8,831 nt of DNA from an uncultured Eubacteriales bacterium (GCA_959021945.1 CAUEYG010000035.1:1-8831); one strand, 5' to 3'. Positions 1 to 7,092 are shown, counted from the stretch's first letter. Numbers and translations are program-made. Notes: generated from the sequence alone by a model not told the origin.

Positions 1-182
1 GCGGCCCAGAGCCAATGCTAAAAGCAGTATGTCAAAGAGCGGAAGACGGACAGTTTAGCTTTGAAGCCAGGATGGCCTGCGGCTTTGGGGGCTGCATGGG
101 ATGCAGCTGCGAGACAAAATACGGTGCGAAGCGAATTTGCAAAGAAGGACCGGTATTAGAAAAGGAGGAGATTCTATGGTAG
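1..182 (+). CDS. pyrK: Dihydroorotate dehydrogenase electron-transfer subunit PyrK (3' end, partial)
   Basis: This is the last ~59 residues of the FAD and [2Fe-2S] subunit that passes electrons from dihydroorotate, via PyrD, to NAD+ in class 1B enzymes. It is read in the frame starting at base 3. The visible part carries the iron-sulfur ligand pattern C-x4-C-x2-C-x11-C (within MACGFGGCMGC and RICKEGP), followed by the usual GPVL tail and a terminal Trp. The FAD/NAD-binding portion lies upstream of the window. The stop (TAG, 180-182) overlaps the start of pyrD by 7 bp, which suggests translational coupling of the two subunits of one complex. Identification rests on the cluster motif plus the adjacent pyrD, and I regard it as secure. 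Confidence 0.93.
   Translation, partial: GPEPMLKAVCQRAEDGQFSFEARMACGFGGCMGCSCETKYGAKRICKEGPVLEKEEILW
161..170 (+). promoter_or_regulatory. Ribosome binding site deciding the pyrD start
   Basis: AAAGGAGGAG lies 5 bases before the ATG at 176. It selects that ATG over an in-frame ATG at 101, which lies inside the pyrK iron-sulfur region and has no such site. It sits within the last codons of pyrK. Confidence 0.85.
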
Positions 183-1087
183 ATATGAGCGTTTCCCTCA
201 GCGGGCTGACATTAGACAACCCTGTAATTCCTGCCAGCGGTACCTTTGGATATGGGAAGGAATATGCAGAGTTTTATGACCTCAACATACTAGGGTCCAT
301 TTCCTTTAAGGGAACCACAAGAGAAGCACGGTTTGGAAACCCGCAGCCCAGAATTGCCGAATGCAGCCAGGGGATGATTAACTCTGTAGGCCTTCAGAAT
401 CCAGGGTTAAAAGCAGTCATAGAAAAGGAACTGCCGGAACTGTCTCATATTTACAAAAAGCCGGTCATCGCTAATGTCAGCGGATTTTCCATTGAAGAAT
501 ATGTAGAATGCGCCAGAGCCATGGACTGTCAGCAGCAGGTGGGAATCATTGAAGTCAATGTGAGCTGCCCCAATGTCCATGATGGGGGAATGGCTTTTGG
601 CGTTTTGCCGGAAAGTGCAGCCCAGGTTACAAAGGCAGTAAAACAAGTGACTGCAAAGCCGGTTTACATCAAGCTCAGCCCTAATGTAACGGATATTACG
701 GCCATTGCAAAGGCCTGTGAAGACGCCGGCGCCGATGGCCTGAGTCTCATCAATACGCTGATGGGCATGCGCATTGATCTTGAAAAACGAAAACCAGTGA
801 TTGCTAATAAAATGGGAGGTTTTTCAGGGCCTGCGATTTTTCCGGTAGCAGTAAGGATGGTTTATCAGGCTGCAAAGGCTGTAAAGATTCCAGTGATTGG
901 AATGGGAGGCGTTGCCAGTGCCAGAGATGTGATAGAAATGATGATGGCAGGGGCTAAGGCTGTGCAGGTAGGCGCTGCTAATCTGGTCAATCCTTTTGCG
1001 TGCAAAGAGATTATAGAAGAACTTCCTAAAGTAATGGAAGAGCTGAAGATTAAAAGATTGGAAGATATTGTTGGAATTGTAGAATAG
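176..1087 (+). CDS. pyrD: Dihydroorotate dehydrogenase B, catalytic subunit PyrD (class 1B)
   Basis: This cytosolic FMN enzyme oxidises dihydroorotate to orotate and is paired with PyrK for NAD+ reduction. The product is 303 residues, the usual size for the family. Visible signatures are the N-terminal NPVIPASGTFGYG segment (15-27), the substrate loop GMINSVGLQNPG (66-77), NVSCPNV with the class 1 catalytic cysteine Cys131 (128-134), and the FMN phosphate-binding glycine runs GGFSGPA (214-220) and GMGGV (242-246). Class 2 enzymes use Ser instead of Cys, so this is class 1, and the adjacent pyrK makes it 1B. An upstream in-frame ATG at 101 would add 25 residues read from inside pyrK and is rejected. 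The gene overlaps pyrK by 7 bp, and pyrF follows after 10 bases. Confidence 0.97.
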   Translation: MVDMSVSLSGLTLDNPVIPASGTFGYGKEYAEFYDLNILGSISFKGTTREARFGNPQPRIAECSQGMINSVGLQNPGLKAVIEKELPELSHIYKKPVIANVSGFSIEEYVECARAMDCQQQVGIIEVNVSCPNVHDGGMAFGVLPESAAQVTKAVKQVTAKPVYIKLSPNVTDITAIAKACEDAGADGLSLINTLMGMRIDLEKRKPVIANKMGGFSGPAIFPVAVRMVYQAAKAVKIPVIGMGGVASARDVIEMMMAGAKAVQVGAANLVNPFACKEIIEELPKVMEELKIKRLEDIVGIVE

Positions 1088-1097
1088 GAGGTGTGCT

Positions 1098-1799
1098 GTG
1101 GGAAAAGATGTAATCGTGGCTTTGGATTTTAAAAGTGGAAAGGAAGCCCTGGCTTTTTTAGACCGATTTACAGAAAGGAAACCTTATGTCAAGGTTGGAA
1201 TGGAGCTTTACTATGCGGAGGGACCGTCCATTATTAAAGAGATTAAAAAGAGGGGCCATAAACTCTTTTTAGATTTAAAGCTTCATGATATACCAAACAC
1301 AGTGGAAAAAGCTATGGCTGTTTTATCCAGGCTTGATGTGGATATGGTAAACCTTCATGCAGCAGGAACGATTGAAATGATGAAAGCAGCCCTGAGGGGA
1401 TTGACAAGAGAAGATGGTACAAGGCCGCTTCTCATTGCAGTAACCCAGCTGACGTCTACCAGCCAGGAAAGAATGACGGAAGAGCTGCTGATCGAAGAGG
1501 ATATTGATAAGGTTGTGATAAAATATGCAGAAAATGCTGATGTAGCCGGCCTGGATGGGGTGGTATGCTCCCCTCTTGAAGCAGGCAAAATCCATAACAA
1601 CTGCGGTATGGATTTTCTCACGGTAACTCCGGGAGTGCGTTTTGACAGCGCCTCCAAAGGAGACCAGGTGCGGGTAACAACCCCGGAACAAGCAAAGGAG
1701 CTTGGCTCTGATTACATTGTTGTAGGAAGGCCTATTACCCAGGCTGATGATCCGGTGGCTGCATACAATCGCTGTATAAAAGAGTTTGTGGAGGTGTAA
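1098..1799 (+). CDS. pyrF: Orotidine 5'-phosphate decarboxylase PyrF
   Basis: This enzyme decarboxylates OMP to UMP, the last step of the pathway. The product is 233 residues and forms a TIM barrel. The catalytic Asp-Lys-Asp array is plain in FLDLKLHDIPNT (57-68): Asp59, Lys61 and Asp64. The C-terminal phosphate-gripper region TPGVR and the IVVGRPIT segment are also present. This is the Bacillus-type short family, not the longer type found in some other bacteria. The start is GTG, preceded by AGGAGGTG at 1086-1093, and no better ATG exists. The end of pyrF contains the ribosome binding site of pyrE, and only one base separates its stop from the pyrE ATG. Confidence 0.97.
   Translation: MGKDVIVALDFKSGKEALAFLDRFTERKPYVKVGMELYYAEGPSIIKEIKKRGHKLFLDLKLHDIPNTVEKAMAVLSRLDVDMVNLHAAGTIEMMKAALRGLTREDGTRPLLIAVTQLTSTSQERMTEELLIEEDIDKVVIKYAENADVAGLDGVVCSPLEAGKIHNNCGMDFLTVTPGVRFDSASKGDQVRVTTPEQAKELGSDYIVVGRPITQADDPVAAYNRCIKEFVEV
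1790..1796 (+). promoter_or_regulatory. Ribosome binding site deciding the pyrE start
   Basis: GGAGGTG lies 4 bases before the ATG at 1801. It supports that start over an in-frame ATG at 1786, which lies upstream of this site within pyrF and has none of its own. Confidence 0.8.
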
Positions 1800-1800
1800 C

Positions 1801-2439
1801 ATGAAGAAAGAAATCGCAAAGGGACTGCTTTCCATTGGAGCAGTATTTCTAAGGCCGGATGAGCCCTTTACCTGGGCCAGCGGCATCAAGAGTCCAATCT
1901 ATTGTGACAACCGGCTGACTTTGACTGCACCTGAGGTGCGCATTAAAGTGGAAGAAGGACTGGCTCAGATCATTGCAGACAATTACCCTCAGTGTGAAGT
2001 CCTCATGGGAACCAGCACCGCAGGAATTGCCCATGCGGCTATTACCGGTCATATTATGGGACTGCCTATGGGATATGTGCGCGGTTCAGCCAAAGACCAT
2101 GGAAGGACAAATCAGATTGAAGGAAAGCTGGAAAAAGGACAAAAGGTAGTGGTCATTGAAGATCTTATTTCCACAGGCGGCTCTGTTTTAGATACAGTAA
2201 AAGCTTTACGGGAAGCCGGTGCAGAGGTCTTAGGCATTGCCAGCATCTTTACATATGGTATGGAAAAAGGAAAACAGAAAATGGCGCAGGCTGAAATAAA
2301 AAATATCAGTTTGTGTGATCTGGATACTTTGGTAGAAGTAGCGGCGGAAGAACATTATATTAAAGCAGAAGATGTAAACCGTCTGATTGCATTTCGAAAC
2401 AACCCTTCTGATGAAGGTTGGATGAAAGGAGACAAATAA
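1801..2439 (+). CDS. pyrE: Orotate phosphoribosyltransferase PyrE
   Basis: This enzyme transfers phosphoribosyl from PRPP to orotate, giving OMP. The product is 212 residues, as expected for a type I phosphoribosyltransferase. The PRPP-binding signature VVVIEDLISTGGS is at 116-128. The flexible catalytic loop with Lys98, Asp99, His100 and Gly101 (GSAKDHGRTNQIEG) comes before it, and the N-terminal hood contains FTWASGIKSPIYCDNR (23-38), typical of orotate binding. The gene starts one base after pyrF stops, and its stop TAA directly abuts the ATG of pyrB, so coupled translation along the operon is likely. Confidence 0.97.
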   Translation: MKKEIAKGLLSIGAVFLRPDEPFTWASGIKSPIYCDNRLTLTAPEVRIKVEEGLAQIIADNYPQCEVLMGTSTAGIAHAAITGHIMGLPMGYVRGSAKDHGRTNQIEGKLEKGQKVVVIEDLISTGGSVLDTVKALREAGAEVLGIASIFTYGMEKGKQKMAQAEIKNISLCDLDTLVEVAAEEHYIKAEDVNRLIAFRNNPSDEGWMKGDK

Positions 2440-3363
2440 ATGGGAGAAGCAATACGCAATTTAATTAGCATTTTGGATATGTCCATTGAAGAAATCGACC
2501 ACTTAATTGATGTGGCTGACGACATTGTGGCAAACCACGACGATTATATGGATATTTGTAAAGGAAAAAAGCTGGCCACTTTATTCTTTGAACCTAGCAC
2601 CAGAACACGCCTCAGCTTTGAGGCTGCTATGCTGGAATTGGGAGGCAGTGTTTTAGGTTTTTCAGAGGCCTCCTCAAGCTCAGCTGCCAAAGGTGAAAGT
2701 GTCAGCGATACAGTAAGAACGGTAGGCTGTTATGCAGATATTATTGCTATGCGCCATCCAAAGGAAGGCGCGCCGTTGGTTGCCTCCAAAAGAACTACAG
2801 TACCGATTATCAATGCAGGAGATGGAGGCCATTTTCATCCAACTCAGACTCTGACTGACCTTCTCACCATCAAAAGAAAGAAGGGCCAGCTGGGGAACCT
2901 GACTTTAGGACTGTGCGGGGACCTGCAGTTTGGCAGGACAGTTCACTCTCTCATTGAAGCCATGCTCCGCTATCAAAATGTAAAATTTGTTTTGATTTCA
3001 CCGGAAGAATTAAGGGTTCCTGAGTACATCCGGGAAAAGTTACGGAGTGCAGGGGTAGACTGGTGTGAAGTGGAAAGCATGGAAGATGTTATGCCTCAGC
3101 TGGATGTGCTCTATATGACAAGGGTACAGAGAGAGCGCTTTTTCAATGAAGAGGATTATGTTCGATTAAAGGATACCTATATTTTGGATATGGAAAAACT
3201 GGAGAATGCCAAAGCCGACTTGACGATCATGCATCCCCTGCCAAGGGTCAATGAAATTTCTGTCAAAGTGGACGATGATCCCCGGGCCTGCTATTTTGAA
3301 CAGGCTTTGTGCGGCAAACATATTAGAATGGCACTGATTTTGGATTTGTTAGGAATAAAATAG
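2440..3363 (+). CDS. pyrB: Aspartate carbamoyltransferase catalytic subunit PyrB
   Basis: This subunit condenses carbamoyl phosphate with aspartate. The product is 307 residues, close to the E. coli chain. Visible are the carbamoyl phosphate loop FFEPSTRTRLSFE (49-61, STRTR at 53-57), the mobile loop SAAKGES with Lys84, HPTQTLTDLLTI (133-144), and the aspartate-side HPLPRVNEI (265-273). The site AAAGGAG at 2425-2431 lies 8 bases before the ATG. The regulatory chain pyrI follows 12 bases later, so the holoenzyme is expected to be the allosteric PyrB/PyrI dodecamer, not the free trimer of Bacillus. That assembly is inferred from family knowledge. Confidence 0.97.
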   Translation: MGEAIRNLISILDMSIEEIDHLIDVADDIVANHDDYMDICKGKKLATLFFEPSTRTRLSFEAAMLELGGSVLGFSEASSSSAAKGESVSDTVRTVGCYADIIAMRHPKEGAPLVASKRTTVPIINAGDGGHFHPTQTLTDLLTIKRKKGQLGNLTLGLCGDLQFGRTVHSLIEAMLRYQNVKFVLISPEELRVPEYIREKLRSAGVDWCEVESMEDVMPQLDVLYMTRVQRERFFNEEDYVRLKDTYILDMEKLENAKADLTIMHPLPRVNEISVKVDDDPRACYFEQALCGKHIRMALILDLLGIK

Positions 3364-3375
3364 GGAGGACTTGAA

Positions 3376-3801
3376 ATGAACATTGATGGAGTAACAACAG
3401 GAATTGTTTTGGATCATATTAAGGCCGGAAAAAGTATGCAGATTTATAACTATCTGCGACTGGACAAGCTGGACTGCAGCGTAGCTGTGGTTCAAAATGT
3501 CAGCAGCAGTAAGTACGGAAAAAAGGATATCATCAAGATTGATGATGAGATCGAACTGGATTTTGAAATGCTGGGTTATATTGACAGCAACATTACCATT
3601 AACCGGGTAAAGGATGGAAAACTGTTGAAAAAACATCACTTGGAGCTGCCGGAGACCTTGACTGACGTGATCAAGTGCAAGAATCCAAGGTGCATTACCT
3701 CCATTGAGCAGGAGGTCACTCACGTATTCAAATTAGCAGATCGGGACAAGAAAATTTATCGCTGTGCATACTGTGATGTTGAGCACAAAGAGTACAGATA
3801 G
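3376..3801 (+). CDS. pyrI: Aspartate carbamoyltransferase regulatory subunit PyrI
   Basis: This is the nucleotide-binding, zinc-containing regulatory chain that attaches to PyrB and gives feedback control by CTP and ATP. The product is 141 residues, slightly shorter than the 153-residue E. coli chain. The zinc ligands Cys101, Cys106, Cys130 and Cys133 keep the spacing C-x4-C-x23-C-x2-C known from E. coli. The N-terminal allosteric half includes GIVLDHI (9-15) and the basic residues Lys51 and Lys54 around DIIKID. The site GGGAGG (3363-3368) precedes the ATG by 7 bases and overlaps the pyrB stop. Identification is firm, but which nucleotide inhibits this protein cannot be read from sequence. 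Confidence 0.96.
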   Translation: MNIDGVTTGIVLDHIKAGKSMQIYNYLRLDKLDCSVAVVQNVSSSKYGKKDIIKIDDEIELDFEMLGYIDSNITINRVKDGKLLKKHHLELPETLTDVIKCKNPRCITSIEQEVTHVFKLADRDKKIYRCAYCDVEHKEYR

Positions 3802-3849
3802 TCCGGGTCTTCATCATGATCACTATGATAAAAGGAGAAAAAGAAGCTT

Positions 3850-4731
3850 ATGTTTGACTTGATACAGGCCGGGGAGCGGACCTGGTATACGGACAGCCCT
3901 ACGATCATAGGGATTTACCAGTTAGACCACAGTCATGTGTGTCTGATTGATACAGGAGAGGCACAAGCGGACGCTCTGGAAATACAGAAAATATTGGATC
4001 ATAAGAACTGGAAGTTAAGCTTTATCATTAATACCCATACCCATATCGACCATCTGGGAGGCAACGATTACCTCATGAGCGCATGGGACTGCCCGGCTTA
4101 CTCAACCAATATTGGAAATGCCTTTGCCAACTATGAAGACATGGAGGCTGCCTATATGTACGGCGGCGCTCCATGCGGGTCTTTGCGAAAGGTCTTTAAA
4201 CACCCGGGACCTATTGGATTTCGTGATATTGAAGAATTTGATCTTCCGGAAGGCTTGGAATATATCTTGCTGCCGGGGCACAGTTTTGGCATGATTGGTA
4301 TTAAGACTTCAGACAACATATGGTTTGTTGGCGACAGTGTTCTCAACAGCAAATGCCTGGACAAATACCAGTTTGGCTATTTAGTAGATGTGCAGGGCTA
4401 TTTGGATACGTTAAAGCTGCTGGAAGAGTTGGAAGGAGCATTATTTATTCCATCTCACGGAGATGTTGTGACAGATATCCGCCCTTTGGCCAGAGGAAAT
4501 CGGGACAATATCCATAAAAACGGATCTTATTTGTTGGAAGCCTGTAAAAAGGGAAAGTTGTTCGATGATCTGCTGAAAGATGTCTTTGACCATTATGGCA
4601 TGAAAGGAAGCCTGATCCAGTACGCCCTGGCAGGCTCCACGTTAAGATGTTATCTTACTTGGCTCCATGATCTTGGGAAGATAGGCTATGCCTTTGAGGA
4701 TAACAGAATGGTGTGGAAGACCTTACTTTAA
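3850..4731 (+). CDS. Metallo-beta-lactamase-fold hydrolase, substrate unknown
   Basis: This 293-residue cytosolic protein, with no signal peptide, has a complete MBL-fold metal site. It comprises the loop THTHIDH (62-68) with His63, His65, Asp67 and His68, then His144 in PGHS, Asp162 in FVGDS, and His203 in IPSHGD. The order and spacing fit a dinuclear zinc or iron hydrolase. The ~85 residues after His203 are helical and resemble the C-terminal extension of uncharacterised clostridial MBL proteins. The start has AAAGGAG at 3831-3837, a rather long 12 bases upstream. It lies 48 bases downstream of pyrI on the same strand with no terminator visible, so co-transcription with the pyr operon is probable. 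A hydrolytic role is family knowledge, and any link to pyrimidines is inference from position. Its 3' end overlaps deoC by 9 bp in convergent orientation. Confidence 0.88.
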   Translation: MFDLIQAGERTWYTDSPTIIGIYQLDHSHVCLIDTGEAQADALEIQKILDHKNWKLSFIINTHTHIDHLGGNDYLMSAWDCPAYSTNIGNAFANYEDMEAAYMYGGAPCGSLRKVFKHPGPIGFRDIEEFDLPEGLEYILLPGHSFGMIGIKTSDNIWFVGDSVLNSKCLDKYQFGYLVDVQGYLDTLKLLEELEGALFIPSHGDVVTDIRPLARGNRDNIHKNGSYLLEACKKGKLFDDLLKDVFDHYGMKGSLIQYALAGSTLRCYLTWLHDLGKIGYAFEDNRMVWKTLL

Positions 4732-5379
4732 GGCCTCCATAATAGCAACGGAAGCGCTGGCCCCGATGCGGGATGCTCCAAGGCGCAGCATTTCTTTTGC
4801 TGTCAGAACATCTCGGATGCCGCCCGATGCTTTGATTAAGATTTTATCCCCCACTGTGTCTTTCATTAAAGATACAGCCTGGGGCGAAGCGCCGGCGGTG
4901 CTGAATCCAGTAGAAGTTTTTACAAAGGCTGCCCCGGCTTCAATGGCCAGGTGACAGGCGGTTACGATCTCTTCATCGGTCAGAAGGCAGGTTTCCAAAA
5001 TGACCTTGACAATGCTCTTGTACATGCCTGCCGCAGAAACTACTTCCATAATTTCATTTTTCACATAATCGCAGCGGCCCTCTTTGAGAGCTCCGATATT
5101 CATGACCATATCAATTTCATCAGCCCCGTTGGCAGCAAGCCATTGGGCTTCTTCTTTTTTTGTCTGGGCAGAGTTCATGCCAAGAGGAAAACCTGCCACA
5201 GCAGCTATCTTAATAGAGGTGTCTTCCAGCTCTTTTGATGCCAGCGGCACATAACATCCATGGACGCATACGCTGTAAAACTCATATTTTTTTGCTTCGT
5301 CGCAAAGCCTTTTAATGTCCTTTGTGACAGCTACAGGATTTAAGTTAGTGTGGTCAATATATTGATTTAATGGTTTCAT
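4723..5379 (-). CDS. deoC: Deoxyribose-phosphate aldolase DeoC
   Basis: This class I aldolase splits 2-deoxyribose-5-phosphate into glyceraldehyde-3-phosphate and acetaldehyde in deoxynucleoside breakdown. The product is 218 residues, the common length in Firmicutes. Motifs are YIDHTNL (7-13), GFPLGMN (63-69), GADEIDMVMN (85-94, with the conserved acid at Asp90), VKTSTGF (153-159, with the Schiff-base lysine Lys154), and IKASGGIR (182-189, with the second active-site lysine Lys183). On the coding strand AAGGGAG sits about 7 bases before the ATG. The first 26 bp overlap the end of the broken nuclease frame upstream. No deo operon partners (deoA, deoB, pdp, cdd) are visible. Confidence 0.97.
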   Translation of the reverse strand: MKPLNQYIDHTNLNPVAVTKDIKRLCDEAKKYEFYSVCVHGCYVPLASKELEDTSIKIAAVAGFPLGMNSAQTKKEEAQWLAANGADEIDMVMNIGALKEGRCDYVKNEIMEVVSAAGMYKSIVKVILETCLLTDEEIVTACHLAIEAGAAFVKTSTGFSTAGASPQAVSLMKDTVGDKILIKASGGIRDVLTAKEMLRLGASRIGASASVAIMEALK

Positions 5380-5659
5380 TATTCATCTCCCTTATTAAAC
5401 ATTCTTTCTGGTAAAAGCAAACGCCATATTTTTTTATATTGCTATACCCTTCTGTCAGCAATGCTGCTTCATAATTTTGTTCCTGGATCTGGCGCAGCGC
5501 TTCTTTGCAGCCTTCCTCCATTCTTTTAAAGTCTTTTACTACCTTTAGTTCCAAAATGACGGCCCCTCCCCGAACAGAAGGCGTCTTCATTACGATATCC
5601 GGACGGCCGGTTCCGCTCTCACGGTTGGAATAAACCACGTACTTTTTAGATGCATTCAA
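5354..5659 (-). pseudogene. C-terminal fragment of a PD-(D/E)XK nuclease domain (DUF1703 type), detached from its ATPase
   Basis: This 101-codon frame begins with TTG. It contains the end of the nuclease domain found at the C terminus of AAA-ATPase-like proteins: SNRESGTGRPDIV (11-23, catalytic Asp21), ILELK (35-39, the E-x-K pair Glu37/Lys39), and the tail KKYGVCFYQKECLI (75-88). It does not look like a complete protein, because the first half of the domain is absent, including the helix with the conserved FYHGFL-type segment expected from the family. It lies directly after the ATPase frame but one frame off. The TTG overlaps the preceding TGA, and AAAAGGA (5667-5673) lies 7 bases upstream, so re-initiated translation is possible. 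It overlaps deoC by 26 bp. I read it as the remnant of one gene with the next entry. Confidence 0.8.
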
Positions 5660-6930
5660 TATACTATCCTTTTATCAAACCAAGTTAAAATCGTGCTGCG
5701 ATAAATAGAACGTACTTCCGTATTGGGGATTGCAAGTGTTAGGTAGATCACTTCATCAGTGAGCCGTTCTCCTGTCTTTTTGAGATAACCGGTAAAATAT
5801 AGGAAATTCCAAAGGTTATCACGGGATTCATGTATTTCTCCATAGGTAATATCTTCATGGATTGGTTTTTCGATGGATTTTCCTGCAATTAGAGTTTCTA
5901 TTTCTTCTTTTGTTCCCATATCCTCTGTTTCCACTAATTCCCGTATGATGCTGTTGGAGGATGTATTAGACCAATATGTTCTTGGAAATGTATTCCGATC
6001 CATGACAGCTGCTTTTACATAGTTAATGATACTCCAGGGATTATAGATTTCATGCTGCCCAAACCGATATCCGTCGTACCAATTTTGTACTTCTGAATAT
6101 TTATCTTCTAACCCATAGCAGCTCAGAAGGTCTTTTACTTCCTGCTCTGTAAAGCCAAAGCTATCTGTATATCCAGGACCCAGTATGGAATGAATTGCTA
6201 CATTATTCAGCCCTGTGAAGATACTCTCTTTACTAATCCGCAGGCAGCCTGTGATCACTGCAAATTCTAAATACGGATTTGTCTTAAGGGCTGACTCAAA
6301 CAGGGAGCGGATGAACGCAGTCATATCTTCATAGAAACCTGAAAACCATGCGTTCTCCAGTGGAACGTCATATTCATCAATCAAAATGATAACCTTTTTC
6401 TTATGATACTGCTCTAGGCAATAGGAGAGAAACGCTAAGCCGGCAGCATATTCATATGCAGAACCGTCTCCCTGCAAAAGCCGGTAAAATTTTTTTTGAT
6501 CTGCTTCTGTAAGCCTGCCTTCCTCCATTACATAGCCATGTCGTTTATATTCCATGATTACGTCACTGATCAGTGCTTCACATGCCATTTCATAAGTGGG
6601 CTGTTTTGCAGATTTTAAAGACAAATGAATGACAGGATACTGCTGTTGGTGGGCAAGATAGCTTTCTCCGCAAGAGGCAATTGCAAGGCCCTTGAACAGA
6701 TGATGATTGTCCATTTGTTTTCCATCTAAATCCAATTCCAGTTCAAAAAATCGACGGATCATACTCAAATTCAAAGTCTTGCCAAACCGCCTGGGCCGGG
6801 CAAACAGATTCACCTTGTCCATATGATCTAAAAGTTCCTGAATCATGTAGGTTTTATCAACATAATAAAAGTTCTTTTGGATTAACTCCCGAAAATCTTC
6901 ATATCCGATTCCTATGGGCTTTTTACTCAT
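5656..6930 (-). CDS. AAA-ATPase-like protein (PF09820 type), truncated inside its C-terminal nuclease domain
   Basis: This 424-residue frame has the standard N terminus of the family (PIGIGYEDF, then FYYVDKT), a Walker A of the variant form RPRRFGKT (45-52), a Walker B VIILIDEYD (180-188), the sensor-like FAVITGCLRISKESIF (223-238), and the YDGYRFG/IYNPWSI segment (285-301). Family members continue into a PD-(D/E)XK domain and usually exceed 500 residues. Here translation stops after EVRSIYRSTILTWFDKRIVY, just as that domain begins. The start at 6930 is preferred over ATGs at 6954 and 6942 because AAAAGGA and GGTGAG lie 4-11 bases before it on the coding strand. Cellular function is unknown, and members are often scattered in mobile or accessory regions. 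The ATPase part is intact and may still be made. Confidence 0.82.
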   Translation of the reverse strand: MSKKPIGIGYEDFRELIQKNFYYVDKTYMIQELLDHMDKVNLFARPRRFGKTLNLSMIRRFFELELDLDGKQMDNHHLFKGLAIASCGESYLAHQQQYPVIHLSLKSAKQPTYEMACEALISDVIMEYKRHGYVMEEGRLTEADQKKFYRLLQGDGSAYEYAAGLAFLSYCLEQYHKKKVIILIDEYDVPLENAWFSGFYEDMTAFIRSLFESALKTNPYLEFAVITGCLRISKESIFTGLNNVAIHSILGPGYTDSFGFTEQEVKDLLSCYGLEDKYSEVQNWYDGYRFGQHEIYNPWSIINYVKAAVMDRNTFPRTYWSNTSSNSIIRELVETEDMGTKEEIETLIAGKSIEKPIHEDITYGEIHESRDNLWNFLYFTGYLKKTGERLTDEVIYLTLAIPNTEVRSIYRSTILTWFDKRIVY

Positions 6931-6968
6931 ACTGCTCACCATCCTTTTAAACATGACCTGCTGTTTTT

Positions 6969-6977
6969 ATCATATCA
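6969..6977 (-). promoter_or_regulatory. Possible extended -10 promoter for the AAA-ATPase-like gene
   Basis: On the - strand, TGATATGAT gives a -10 hexamer TATGAT with the TG of an extended -10 one base upstream. It lies about 39 bases from the chosen ATG. No convincing -35 is present at 17-18 bases, so this is tentative. Confidence 0.35.
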
Positions 6978-7056
6978 CAATCCAGCATCTTGCGGCATAT
7001 TTTTTTCCTGCTTTTCACTCTGCTGCAATTCGTAATATGTCGAAATAACTGGTATG

Positions 7057-7085
7057 TTGCATAGGTAGTATAAAAAGTATATAAT
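7057..7085 (+). promoter_or_regulatory. SigA-type promoter of the ATPase/DUF234 gene
   Basis: TTGCAT (7057-7062) and a perfect TATAAT (7080-7085) are separated by exactly 17 bases. Transcription would start near 7091-7093 and give a leader of about 57 bases carrying the repeats listed next. No other candidate this close to consensus was found in the divergent region. Confidence 0.75.
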
Positions 7086-7092
7086 GATAAAA

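Noticed and set aside
101..175. Longer N terminus for PyrD from the ATG at 101
   Set aside because: These codons are the iron-sulfur region of pyrK read in another frame, and the strong ribosome binding site precedes the ATG at 176.
1786..1800. Five-residue longer PyrE start
   Set aside because: That ATG is upstream of the GGAGGTG site. The ATG at 1801 is correctly spaced and gives the usual MKKEIAKGLL-type N terminus.
1323..1889. 188-codon open frame on the - strand
   Set aside because: It lies entirely antisense to pyrF and pyrE, both of which have full motif support. Its translation resembles no family and has runs of unusual composition.
3802..3849. Terminator or promoter between pyrI and the MBL gene
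   Set aside because: The TCAT/ATGA pairing is only 4 bp with no T-run, and the TATGAT at 3824-3829 has no -35 at a workable distance.
5656..5680. Programmed frameshift joining the ATPase and nuclease frames
   Set aside because: The only slippery-looking run is AAAA. Slipping back on the AAA codon would place TAA in the new frame, and a shift could not restore the ~45-50 missing residues.
6955..7056. tRNA, small RNA, riboswitch or CRISPR repeat in the divergent intergenic region
   Set aside because: No cloverleaf, conserved riboswitch core or regularly spaced repeat is visible. Only the promoter elements and leader repeats listed are supported.
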